The notes under the pieces were generated by a model that was not told the origin of the DNA, did not search any database, and saw nothing but the letters and a program-made list of their open reading frames with translations. DNA of 7,504 nt from Methylotenera sp. (GTDB lineage: Bacteria; Pseudomonadota; Gammaproteobacteria; Burkholderiales; Methylophilaceae): the NCBI GenBank assembly GCA_027487055.1, contig JAIYEJ010000256.1:1-7504 (forward strand). The letters run 5' to 3'. Both the position numbers and the translations under genes were made by a program. Each line of letters starts with the position of its first letter. The first letter of the stretch is position 1. Of this stretch, positions 1 through 7,195 are shown piece by piece.

Positions 1-804
1 CCTGCCGAGATGTCTCACGGGACAGCGAAAATGGCAGCAGATGTTCAAATTGGCATGCAGGGAGGTGCAGAGCAAAGCCTCACGGAAATTTCTGAACCCA
101 ATAAAGCAACGGATGCGGAAAGAAAATATATTGCACTTAGGCATCATTTGCAAATTGAAACACCAGCAGAAAAAATGCAAGTCGCTTTTGATGCAGCAGT
201 CAAGCATTGTGAAATGCTAAATTGCCAGCTCTTGAGCGCAAACTACAATAAAGAAACCCAGTACAGCCCGCCATCTGCAAGCTTAAGTCTGCGCGTACCG
301 CCTTGAAGTGTAGAAATATTTTTATCTGGCCTTGCCAAAAATGGCGAAGCGATACAACACGGGCGTGATATTGAGGATAAGACTCATCAAGTGGTGGATA
401 CAGATGCAAGAATTAAAAACCTAACCAGTTTGAGGGATAGACTGCGTAGCATGTTAGATGATAAAACGGCAAAGTTTAAAGACATTATTGAAGTAGAGCG
501 TGAACTTGCAAATACGCAAAGTGAGTTAGATGGGCTCAACAGTATGCGAAAAATTTTATCGCTTGAGACAGATTTAGTCGCGGTAAATATTGATTTTTCT
601 GCTAAGCATGGAATTGCAGAACAAGGTTTTTTTGCACCAGTCTTAAGCGCGATTAAAAATGCGGGGCGCGTGATGATGGAAAGTTTTGCTGCGGTAATAA
701 CATTTGTAATGAGCGCAATCCCTTGGTCATTAATTGGTGTTCCGGTTATTTGGTTGGTAAGAAAATATTGGAGCAAAACTAAATCTAAATCTAAATTGCA
801 ATAG
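1..804 (+). pseudogene. DUF4349-family membrane protein, 5' truncated by window, interrupted by in-frame TGA
   Basis: One reading frame runs from the window edge to TAG at 802-804, broken only by TGA at 304-306. The part before the stop ends in SLSLRVPP. The part after it, read straight through, gives SVEIFLSGLAKNGEAI and then QVVDTDARIKNL, a helical heptad-like stretch (about 410-585) and a C-terminal membrane helix (about 690-765) followed by a Lys-rich tail (KSKSKLQ). This order (beta-strand half, RVPP, VDTxARIKNL, coiled coil, terminal TM helix) is what I know of DUF4349 (PF14257) proteins, so both halves belong to one gene. The ATG at 10 is probably not the true start: the frame is open to base 1 and the family usually begins with a lipoprotein or signal sequence, not seen here. 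A GTG at 391 could restart translation but has no well-spaced ribosome site and would begin mid-domain. The protein would be anchored in the envelope; its function is unknown. It may be a recent pseudogene, a sequencing error or a readthrough product. Confidence 0.75.
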
Positions 805-839
805 GTTTTAGTTGGCTTGCTCAATAGTTGAAACGTTGT

Positions 840-879
840 AAATATACATAAAGATAAATGAATTTTTTCAAATATACAT
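840..879 (+). repeat. Pair of 10-base direct repeats at the receptor start
   Basis: AAATATACAT occurs at 840-849 and again at 870-879, exactly 30 bases apart. The first copy lies in the gap before the receptor gene and the second covers codons 5-8. The spacing is close to three helical turns, which would suit a regulator bound on one face, but the sequence is AT-rich and only two copies exist. Confidence 0.4.
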
Positions 880-2999
880 TTTTTTTCATTTTTGCGCTTT
901 TTAGTGGCAACCAGTTGTTTGCCTCTGAAGAAGTAAGCGTTAATGAAACAAGCACAAAAGAAGCTGACACCAAAAAGCTTGTTGAAATTGAGGCTTGGCC
1001 GCTTTTAATTTCTGGCAAGGATTTGTCAGAAGATGATTATTTGGGTGAGGTGCCACGTGTGCTTACAGTTTCGAGGCTTTCTCAGCCGCTATCAGATACG
1101 CCATCTGCAGTCACCATTGTTGACAGAGCAACGATTCGCGCTTCGGGGATAGTAGATTTACCTGAAATTTTTCGTTTAGTACCAGGTATGTATGTGGGAG
1201 TGAATGCTGGATACGTACATAATACTAATCACGTAATAAGTTACCATGGCATGACTTCGGCTTATTCAGGGTCTATGCAAGTGATGATTAATGGGCGCTC
1301 AGTTTATACGCCTCTATTTGGTGGTGTTAATTGGAGTGAGTTGCCGATTGTACTTGCCGATATTGAGCGCATTGAAGTCACCCGTGGCCCTAACGCAGCA
1401 AGCTATGGTGCAAACTCATATTTTGGCGTGATTAATATCATCACACAAAACCCGTCGGACGCACCTAATAACAGCATTATTGCCACGCATGGCAATGGCC
1501 GTAATGAAATGTTTTATCGACATGCAGATAAAGTAAATGATTTTACTTATCGCTTATCTACAGGCTACCGTCAAGATGATGGCTTAGATAACCGTAATGA
1601 CTTTAAGAGAACAAGGCTGTTAAATGCCCAAGCAGATTATCGAATTAACGATAAAAATAGTTTAGAGCTCGAATTTGGATTAGCTGATGGCGCACGTGGT
1701 GAGGGTGATATTAACGAAGATCCATTTATATTTTTACCTCGCACCAAGCAAATGAATAATCATTACCAGCTCATACGCTGGCGTCATAACATCAATCAAG
1801 AGAGTGATTTTGTTTTGCAGGCATTTCATCACTATGATCGATCTGATGATCAAACCACTTCAGTAAATTTGAGGCCATTACTTGGAATATTTGGCCCATT
1901 TCTTTTAAATGACAAGATTACCATTAAAAATGAAGTAATCACGGAGCGCTTTGATATTGAGGCTCAGCACAATTTAAATATTACTAAAAAGATTAGAGCG
2001 GTATGGGGTGGAAGTTTTCGTCGAGATATGATGTATGCCCCGTTTTATTTAGGCACAAATAAAACGGATTATTTTGATCTGCAACGTTTATTTGGACATG
2101 CAGAATGGCAGGCGCATGAAAAGTTGGTATTTAATGCGGGTGCGATGATAGAGCATAATGACTTTACTGGCACTGATGTTTCTCCACGTGCAAGTGTTAA
2201 CTTTAAACTTAATCCTAATCATACCATTCGCTTAGGGGCTTCTAGTGCCTTAAGAACACCAAATTATGTAGAAGAAAAGTTTCAACGCGCTATTAAAGTG
2301 CCCACAGCAGTACCAGTACCGAACAATACACTTTTGTTACAGCAAGATGCCAACAAAGGGAATGTCAGACCTGAACAAATCATCTCTAGAGAAATTGGTT
2401 ATTTGGGGAATCTAGGATTATTAAGCATTGATACAAGATTATTTTATGACACGATTACAGATCATATTCGATTTAGAGATCGCAATGATTTTGTAGCACC
2501 ACCAGGATTTACTTTGTTAGATCCAGATCCATCAACTCCAGGCGTTATTGAAGATATAAATAACGGTACTAATTTTGGTAGTGCAAAAGTTACCGGTGTT
2601 GAAGCGCAAGTAAAATGGTTATTAATGGATAATACCAATCTACTATTTAACTATGCCTATATTCATGTTCGAGGTAAAGAAAATCAATTAAAAAAGAATT
2701 TTGTTAATTCCGCACCCAGAAACACAGTGAGTGCATTGCTGAATCATCGATTCAATCAAAACTGGGATGCAAGTTTAGCCTATTACCAAACGAGTGAAGT
2801 TACTAGTTTAGGGGATGGTGACCCAGTTGATTTAACTAGAAGGTGCGATTTAAGAGTAGCACGTAAATTTAATAATGGGCGCTGGAATGGCGAGGTATCT
2901 GGTATTGTAGAAAATTTATTAAATACTCGTTATGAAGAGTTTGCCGATTACAACACGCTTAAAAGGCGTGCGCGTATTAATGTAAGTGTAGAGTTTTAA
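858..2999 (+). CDS. TonB-dependent outer-membrane receptor
   Basis: This 713-aa protein is predicted to be a 22-strand outer-membrane barrel with an N-terminal plug, taking up or sensing an unknown ligand with energy from TonB-ExbBD. A signal peptide covers residues 1-22 (Lys at 5, a Phe-rich core, cleavage likely after LFA). A short linker follows, then LTVSRLSQPLSDTPSAVTIV (69-88) opens the plug domain, which ends in the classic RIEVTRGPNAASYG...GVINIIT block (171-196). The rest is rich in alternating aromatic and polar residues typical of barrel strands, and the chain ends in VSVEF with a terminal Phe, the usual outer-membrane assembly signal. Length is normal for the family. I see no N-terminal STN signalling domain and no clear TonB box beyond the segment before the plug. 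It heads a three-gene unit with a binding protein and a GGDEF-EAL protein. The ATG at 858 is the first start in frame; the ribosome site (AAAGA, 851-854 region) is weak. Ligand class (siderophore, vitamin, sugar, metal) cannot be assigned. Confidence 0.93.
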   Translation: MNFFKYTFFFIFALFSGNQLFASEEVSVNETSTKEADTKKLVEIEAWPLLISGKDLSEDDYLGEVPRVLTVSRLSQPLSDTPSAVTIVDRATIRASGIVDLPEIFRLVPGMYVGVNAGYVHNTNHVISYHGMTSAYSGSMQVMINGRSVYTPLFGGVNWSELPIVLADIERIEVTRGPNAASYGANSYFGVINIITQNPSDAPNNSIIATHGNGRNEMFYRHADKVNDFTYRLSTGYRQDDGLDNRNDFKRTRLLNAQADYRINDKNSLELEFGLADGARGEGDINEDPFIFLPRTKQMNNHYQLIRWRHNINQESDFVLQAFHHYDRSDDQTTSVNLRPLLGIFGPFLLNDKITIKNEVITERFDIEAQHNLNITKKIRAVWGGSFRRDMMYAPFYLGTNKTDYFDLQRLFGHAEWQAHEKLVFNAGAMIEHNDFTGTDVSPRASVNFKLNPNHTIRLGASSALRTPNYVEEKFQRAIKVPTAVPVPNNTLLLQQDANKGNVRPEQIISREIGYLGNLGLLSIDTRLFYDTITDHIRFRDRNDFVAPPGFTLLDPDPSTPGVIEDINNGTNFGSAKVTGVEAQVKWLLMDNTNLLFNYAYIHVRGKENQLKKNFVNSAPRNTVSALLNHRFNQNWDASLAYYQTSEVTSLGDGDPVDLTRRCDLRVARKFNNGRWNGEVSGIVENLLNTRYEEFADYNTLKRRARINVSVEF

Positions 3000-3031
3000 T
3001 GTTTTTTAGAAAAGTAGTAAACATTGTTTAA
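2999..3031 (+). other. Possible 10-codon leader ORF across the start of the binding-protein gene
   Basis: ATG at 2999 shares a base with the receptor's TAA stop (TAATG) and reads MFFRKVVNIV before TAA at 3029-3031. It covers the TTG start proposed for the binding protein at 3024 in another frame. It could be a coupling device that lets ribosomes terminate and restart at the TTG, a remnant of a former start disrupted by an indel, or chance. Nothing beyond position supports translation. Confidence 0.2.
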
Positions 3032-3986
3032 TTGCCATAAAAAAATTAGCGTTTTAAAGAAATCACTTTGTTATGTGGGGATTTTGCTTGGCTTGCTATT
3101 TCATGGTTTTGCGCATGCATACACAGGTATAACCATTATTATGAGTGCTTCTACGCCGACAAATCTAGAATTTGTAGATCACTTTAAGCAAGAACTTATT
3201 AATGAAAAACAACCTAATCTTAAGGTTAAAGTGATTAATTTGGAAGAAGTAGAAAAGTTAGTGGTTGCAGAAAATAGTGAGTTGGTCATTGCGTTAGGGG
3301 TTAAGGCGCTGAGTTTAGCTAGCAAATTAAGCTTTACAACCCCTGTGTTGGGGGTATTTACGCCTTTACCTGCTTATAACGGTTTGCTTGCAAGTAGTGG
3401 GCGTACCTTAGGCGCTTTTAGTGCAATTGTGTTGGATCAACCAAATGCTAGAAGATTGTTACTGATTAAAACCATATTGCCAGAAGCTAAACGTGTAGGT
3501 GTGCTCATGGGGCCAACCTCAATGCATGATGCTGATAATTTAATAGAAGTAGCGGAAAAAATAGATATTGTGATTAACCAAAAGAATGTATATCAGGAAT
3601 CAGAGTTGATACCAAAATTGAGCGCTATTTTAGAATCTAGTGATGCACTATTGGCATTGCCTGACCCATTTGTTTATAGTAGAGAAACTGCACAATCCAT
3701 ATTGCTTACAAGTTATAGATATCAAAAACCAGTGTTTGGCTATTCACAACCTTATGTACAAGCGGGTGCGCTGGCTGGTGTGTATACTAATACCAAGCAA
3801 TTGGCTAAGCAGGCTGCAGAAATTGCAATAAAATCGCAGCTGGCAATTGACGGTTTGCCGCCACCGCAGGCACCAAAATATTTTTCTGTAATCATAAACC
3901 GCCAAGTCGGACGGTCCTTGAAAATTCAATTATCGGATGAAGAATCGATACATAAAAAAATGGTAGAAGCTGAGGCAAAGCGATGA
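3024..3986 (+). CDS. Periplasmic substrate-binding protein, ABC_sub_bind/TrpX type, orphan
   Basis: A 320-aa secreted binding protein. Residues 1-32 form a signal peptide with a Lys-rich n-region (KK at 6-7 and 12-13), a Leu/Gly core and cleavage likely after AHA. The mature part alternates beta strands and helices like a type I periplasmic binding fold, with a strand ELVIALGVKAL (86-96), the second-lobe start AKRVGVLMGP (155-164), and the conserved YSQPYVQAGALAGVY (240-254) and PKYFSVIINRQVGRSL (284-299) blocks that I associate with PF04392-like proteins. No permease or ATPase gene lies nearby, so transport as part of an ABC importer is unlikely from this locus; delivering ligand or a binding signal to the downstream GGDEF-EAL sensor is the favoured inference. 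The start is uncertain: TTG at 3024 is the first possible codon after in-frame stops at 3015 and 3018 and has no good ribosome site; ATT at 3045 would give an equally good signal peptide but is a rare start. The stop overlaps the next gene's start (ATGA). Confidence 0.85.
   Translation: MFNCHKKISVLKKSLCYVGILLGLLFHGFAHAYTGITIIMSASTPTNLEFVDHFKQELINEKQPNLKVKVINLEEVEKLVVAENSELVIALGVKALSLASKLSFTTPVLGVFTPLPAYNGLLASSGRTLGAFSAIVLDQPNARRLLLIKTILPEAKRVGVLMGPTSMHDADNLIEVAEKIDIVINQKNVYQESELIPKLSAILESSDALLALPDPFVYSRETAQSILLTSYRYQKPVFGYSQPYVQAGALAGVYTNTKQLAKQAAEIAIKSQLAIDGLPPPQAPKYFSVIINRQVGRSLKIQLSDEESIHKKMVEAEAKR
3971..3975 (+). promoter_or_regulatory. Ribosome binding site of the GGDEF-EAL gene
   Basis: TGAGG lies seven bases before the ATG at 3983, inside the last codons of the binding-protein gene. 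It is the best-placed Shine-Dalgarno sequence among the starts of this window and supports the ATG that overlaps the upstream TGA. Confidence 0.6.
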
Positions 3987-6094
3987 AAAACCTAGGGATT
4001 AAATCTAGAGTTATATTTTTGGGCACCATCCCAGCTTTGCTATTTGCAATGATATTGGCTGGTTATGCAATATCTAACGTGTTTGATGTTTTAAATCAAT
4101 CGTTGCATGACCGTGGCATTATTATTGCAACGCAACTTGCGCCTGCTGCCGAATATGGCGTGATTTCAGGCAACAAGCAAATTCTTCAGGGTTTAGTTCA
4201 AAAAGCGCTTACCAATGAGCAAGATTTACGTACGGTATTGATTTTAGATAATCAAAACCGAGTGCTAGCCCTGAGTGGACGAGAGATACCAAAAGATGTG
4301 ATAAATCAGCTAAGAACAGGCAATACAAAAGTACTTCAGTTACCCGAGGGCATTATTTTTGCTGCGCCCATTTACCGCAGTTTTGTTGAAGTTGATGATG
4401 TGAATAATTTAACTGAGGGTGAGATAAGTGACTCTAAAGAGCAGCCTATATCAGAAGTCGGCAGGGTATACGTTGAGTTAAGTAATCTAACACTGAAAAA
4501 CCTAAAGCAAGATTTAATTGCAAAAATTTTAATGATTAGTATGTTTGGCTTAATGCTAAGTACTTTGTTGGCTTGGTGGATTGGCCGGAACATTACCAAG
4601 CCCATTCAGGAAATTGCATACGCGGTTAATAAAGTTGGCGAAGGACATTTTGCGCATACCATCATTGAAAACTCGAGTGGCGAACTACAAACCTTGCAAA
4701 AAGGTTTTAACTCTATGGCCACAAGCCTCAAACATGCCTATGACGTGATGCAAGATAAAATTAACGATGCAACTTCTATGTTACGCCATCAGGCTCAACA
4801 TGATGATTTAACTGGGCTAATCAATCGCCGTGAATTTGAAGTAAGGCTTGAGCGTAGCCTCAAAACGGTGCAAGAAAACGGCGCACAACACGTGTTATGC
4901 TATTTAGATTTAGACCAATTTAAGTTAGTTAACGACACTTGCGGACACTCTGCAGGTGACGAGTTATTGCGACAAATTAGTGTACTACTTGCAAATAGAA
5001 TGCGGGATAGAGATACCTTGGCACGTCTTGGCGGCGATGAGTTTGGCTTGTTATTAGAAAACATCAGTTTGGCAGATGCAACATTAATCACTAATTCTTT
5101 ACTTAAGCTAGTTAGCGATTATCGTTTTATTCACGAAGACAAGATTTTTAATATTGGCGTTAGCATTGGCGTTGTTGTAATTAATTCAAAATTTGAGAAC
5201 GTGAGCGAAATTATTCATGCTGCAGATATTGCCTGTTATTCAGCAAAAAATGCAGGTCGCAACCAAAGCTTTTTATTTAGTCCTAGTGATGTAGAGGTAA
5301 CCCAAAGACGCACGGCAGTTGAGGCAGTTGCAGATATTACTGATGAAATCGATGATGAGACATTTGTGCTTTATTGTCAGCCCATTGTTCCACTCACATC
5401 GTATGTTCCTCAACAGCATCACTTCGAGGTGCTTATTCGTAAAGTCAATATTGATGGCAACATTATGTTGCCAACTAGCTTTATTCCATCGGCAGAGCGT
5501 TATTTGCTGATGCCAAATATTGATAGATGGGTCATTAAAAATACGTTTGCAACTTACCGAGAACTACTTAATCAGAGTAACGAAAAATGTAATTATGTTT
5601 TTTCAATTAATCTTTCTGGCACATCTTTGGGGGATAAGAGCTTGCTAGGATACATTCGTGAGCAATTTGTAATTTATTCTATACCGCCACAATCTATTTG
5701 TTTTGAAATTACTGAAACTGCCGCGATTGTTAATTTAAAAAATACAATTCAATTATTTACAGCCTTAAGAAAATTGGGTTGTAGCTTTGCTCTAGATGAC
5801 TTTGGTAGCGGCATGTCATCTTTCATGTATCTAAAAAACTTTGAGGTGGACTTTCTTAAAATTGACGGCTCTTTTGTAAAGGATATGGATAATAATAAAA
5901 TAGATCATGCAATGGTGCGCTCAATTCATAGTGTTGCCGAAGCAATGAATATCAAAACAGTGGCAGAATTTGTTGAAAATGAAGCGATTTTAAAAGAATT
6001 AAAAACAATTGGCGTGCATTACGGGCAAGGCTTACATCTTGGCGCGCCAATTCCTATCAAAAAACTGGTTGAAAATTTCACTGTAAAAATTTAG
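3983..6094 (+). CDS. Membrane sensor with HAMP, GGDEF and EAL domains (c-di-GMP cyclase/phosphodiesterase)
   Basis: A 703-aa inner-membrane protein predicted to make and/or break c-di-GMP. Order: TM1 (about 12-33); periplasmic region (about 34-178) with the ERG/LAPAAEYGVISGN-like start seen in BarA-type sensor domains (PF09984), here with an acidic stretch near 135-155; TM2 (about 180-200); HAMP (about 202-250); a short coiled linker; GGDEF domain from DDLTGL (274-279) with LDLDQFKLVND, an intact inhibitory site RDRD (341-344) and GGDEF (350-354); EAL domain with the signature written EVL (482-484). The phosphodiesterase residues known for the family appear present: E482, N543, E575, D605, D606 (DDFGSG loop), K626, E662 and Q682. 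Both activities could therefore exist; which one dominates cannot be told. ATG at 3983 overlaps the upstream TGA and is preceded by TGAGG at 3971-3975, so translation is probably coupled to the binding-protein gene, the likely periplasmic partner. Confidence 0.93.
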   Translation: MKNLGIKSRVIFLGTIPALLFAMILAGYAISNVFDVLNQSLHDRGIIIATQLAPAAEYGVISGNKQILQGLVQKALTNEQDLRTVLILDNQNRVLALSGREIPKDVINQLRTGNTKVLQLPEGIIFAAPIYRSFVEVDDVNNLTEGEISDSKEQPISEVGRVYVELSNLTLKNLKQDLIAKILMISMFGLMLSTLLAWWIGRNITKPIQEIAYAVNKVGEGHFAHTIIENSSGELQTLQKGFNSMATSLKHAYDVMQDKINDATSMLRHQAQHDDLTGLINRREFEVRLERSLKTVQENGAQHVLCYLDLDQFKLVNDTCGHSAGDELLRQISVLLANRMRDRDTLARLGGDEFGLLLENISLADATLITNSLLKLVSDYRFIHEDKIFNIGVSIGVVVINSKFENVSEIIHAADIACYSAKNAGRNQSFLFSPSDVEVTQRRTAVEAVADITDEIDDETFVLYCQPIVPLTSYVPQQHHFEVLIRKVNIDGNIMLPTSFIPSAERYLLMPNIDRWVIKNTFATYRELLNQSNEKCNYVFSINLSGTSLGDKSLLGYIREQFVIYSIPPQSICFEITETAAIVNLKNTIQLFTALRKLGCSFALDDFGSGMSSFMYLKNFEVDFLKIDGSFVKDMDNNKIDHAMVRSIHSVAEAMNIKTVAEFVENEAILKELKTIGVHYGQGLHLGAPIPIKKLVENFTVKI

Positions 6095-6107
6095 AAGTAA
6101 AAATTTA
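6083..6107 (+). repeat. Short tandem duplication at the end of the GGDEF-EAL gene
   Basis: GTAAAAATTTA is present at 6083-6093 and 6097-6107, a 14-base period that spans the TAG stop (6092-6094). It looks like a small slippage duplication. No hairpin followed by a T run is present, so I do not call a terminator in this gap. Confidence 0.5.
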
Positions 6108-6113
6108 ATAGTA

Positions 6114-6143
6114 TTGGCGTGAGGTAAGCAAAAAGCATAAAAT
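6114..6143 (+). promoter_or_regulatory. Candidate sigma-70-like promoter before ruvB
   Basis: TTGGCG (6114-6119, four of six consensus bases) and TAAAAT (6138-6143, five of six) are separated by 18 bases. Transcription would start close to 6150, leaving only a few untranslated bases before the ATG at 6155, which agrees with the absence of a ribosome site there. In AT-rich DNA such matches occur by chance, so this is tentative. Confidence 0.3.
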
Positions 6144-6154
6144 ACCCAAATAAT

Positions 6155-7195
6155 ATGATAGAAACCGATCGCCTAATAGCTCCAGTTACCGAAAACCTGC
6201 AAGAAGAGGCACTAGAACGTGCGCTACGGCCAAAGGCGCTCGATGAGTATGTTGGTCAAGAAAAAGCGCGAAGTCAGTTAGAAATTTTTATTAACGCTGC
6301 GCGTGGTCGTAGCGAAGCTCTCGATCATGTATTGTTGTTCGGTCCACCAGGGCTAGGTAAAACAACGCTAGCGCATATTATTGCCCGTGAGATGGGCGTG
6401 AGTTTGCGTCAAACTTCTGGCCCAGTGTTAGAACGTGCAGGCGATTTAGCCGCACTCCTTACTAATTTAGAACCAAATGATGTTTTGTTTATTGATGAAA
6501 TTCATCGCCTATCTCCTGTGGTCGAAGAGATTTTATATCCCGCCATGGAAGACTACCGCTTGGATATTATGATAGGTGAAGGGCCAGCAGCGCGCAGTGT
6601 GCGCTTGGATTTGCCACCATTCACACTGGTGGGCGCTACCACGCGCGCGGGCATGCTCACTAATCCACTTCGTGACCGTTTTGGCATCGTCTCAAGGTTG
6701 GAATTTTATACGACAGAAGAGTTAAGTCGCATTGTGCATCGAAGCGCAGGCTTGCTGGATGTTGAAATTACAGAGACAGGCGCGCTTGAGGTAGCAAAGC
6801 GCTCGCGCGGAACCCCGCGTATTTCTAACAGATTGCTTCGCCGAGTACGCGATTATGCACAAGTCAAAAGCGATGGCATCGTGAGTTCAGAGGTGGCTGA
6901 CGCGGCGCTCAAGATGCTAGATGTGGACAGTTTGGGATTTGATGTCATGGACAGAAAATTACTGCAAGCGGTGTTAGAAAAATTTGGTGGTGGCCCTGTG
7001 GGTTTGGATAATTTAGCTGCGGCGATTGGTGAAGAGCGAGACACGATTGAAGATGTGTTAGAGCCATATTTGATTCAACAAGGCTACTTGATGCGCACAC
7101 CACGTGGGCGTGTTGCTACAAGTTTGGCCTATCAGCACTTTGGGTTGAAAGTACCAAAATCATTAGAGTCGGGTGAGATTTGGCAACAGCAATAA
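6155..7195 (+). CDS. ruvB: Holliday junction branch migration DNA helicase RuvB
   Basis: A 346-aa, full-length RuvB, the hexameric AAA+ motor that with RuvA drives branch migration of Holliday junctions before RuvC cuts them. The sequence aligns by eye with Escherichia coli RuvB nearly end to end, offset by one residue. Walker A is GPPGLGKTT (63-71, K69), Walker B is FIDEIH (112-117, D114), sensor 1 is GATTRAG (160-166), the arginine finger is R175 in PLRDRFG, sensor 2 lies in GTPRISNRLLRR (219-230), and the C-terminal winged-helix DNA-binding domain carries RTPRGR (314-319). No residue of importance looks missing. ruvA is not immediately upstream; instead a c-di-GMP gene ends 60 bases before. 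The start at 6155 matches the usual MIExDRL beginning, although no Shine-Dalgarno sequence sits at normal distance. The last 16 bases overlap the proposed start of the following thioesterase gene. Confidence 0.98.
   Translation: MIETDRLIAPVTENLQEEALERALRPKALDEYVGQEKARSQLEIFINAARGRSEALDHVLLFGPPGLGKTTLAHIIAREMGVSLRQTSGPVLERAGDLAALLTNLEPNDVLFIDEIHRLSPVVEEILYPAMEDYRLDIMIGEGPAARSVRLDLPPFTLVGATTRAGMLTNPLRDRFGIVSRLEFYTTEELSRIVHRSAGLLDVEITETGALEVAKRSRGTPRISNRLLRRVRDYAQVKSDGIVSSEVADAALKMLDVDSLGFDVMDRKLLQAVLEKFGGGPVGLDNLAAAIGEERDTIEDVLEPYLIQQGYLMRTPRGRVATSLAYQHFGLKVPKSLESGEIWQQQ

Noticed and set aside
304..345. TGA at 304-306 as a selenocysteine codon with a downstream hairpin (TGGC-CTT-GCCA, 327-337)
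   Set aside because: The stem is only four base pairs, much weaker than a bacterial SECIS element, and I know of no Cys or Sec at this place in DUF4349 proteins.
391..804. Independent gene starting at GTG 391
   Set aside because: It begins inside a conserved block of the interrupted DUF4349 frame, and the nearest GAGG (373-376) is 14 bases away, too far for a usual ribosome site.
387..824. 145-codon reverse-strand frame
   Set aside because: It is antisense to the DUF4349 coding frame and shows no recognisable domain; it is best explained as a shadow of the forward gene.
924..1065. N-terminal STN signalling domain on the TonB receptor, which would imply an anti-sigma/sigma pathway
   Set aside because: Only about 45-50 residues separate the signal peptide from the plug, too few for an STN domain of roughly 70-80 residues, and no FecI/FecR-like genes are present.
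6083..6154. Rho-independent terminator after the GGDEF-EAL gene
   Set aside because: The AAATTT repeats are A/T only with no GC stem and no hairpin followed by a T run.
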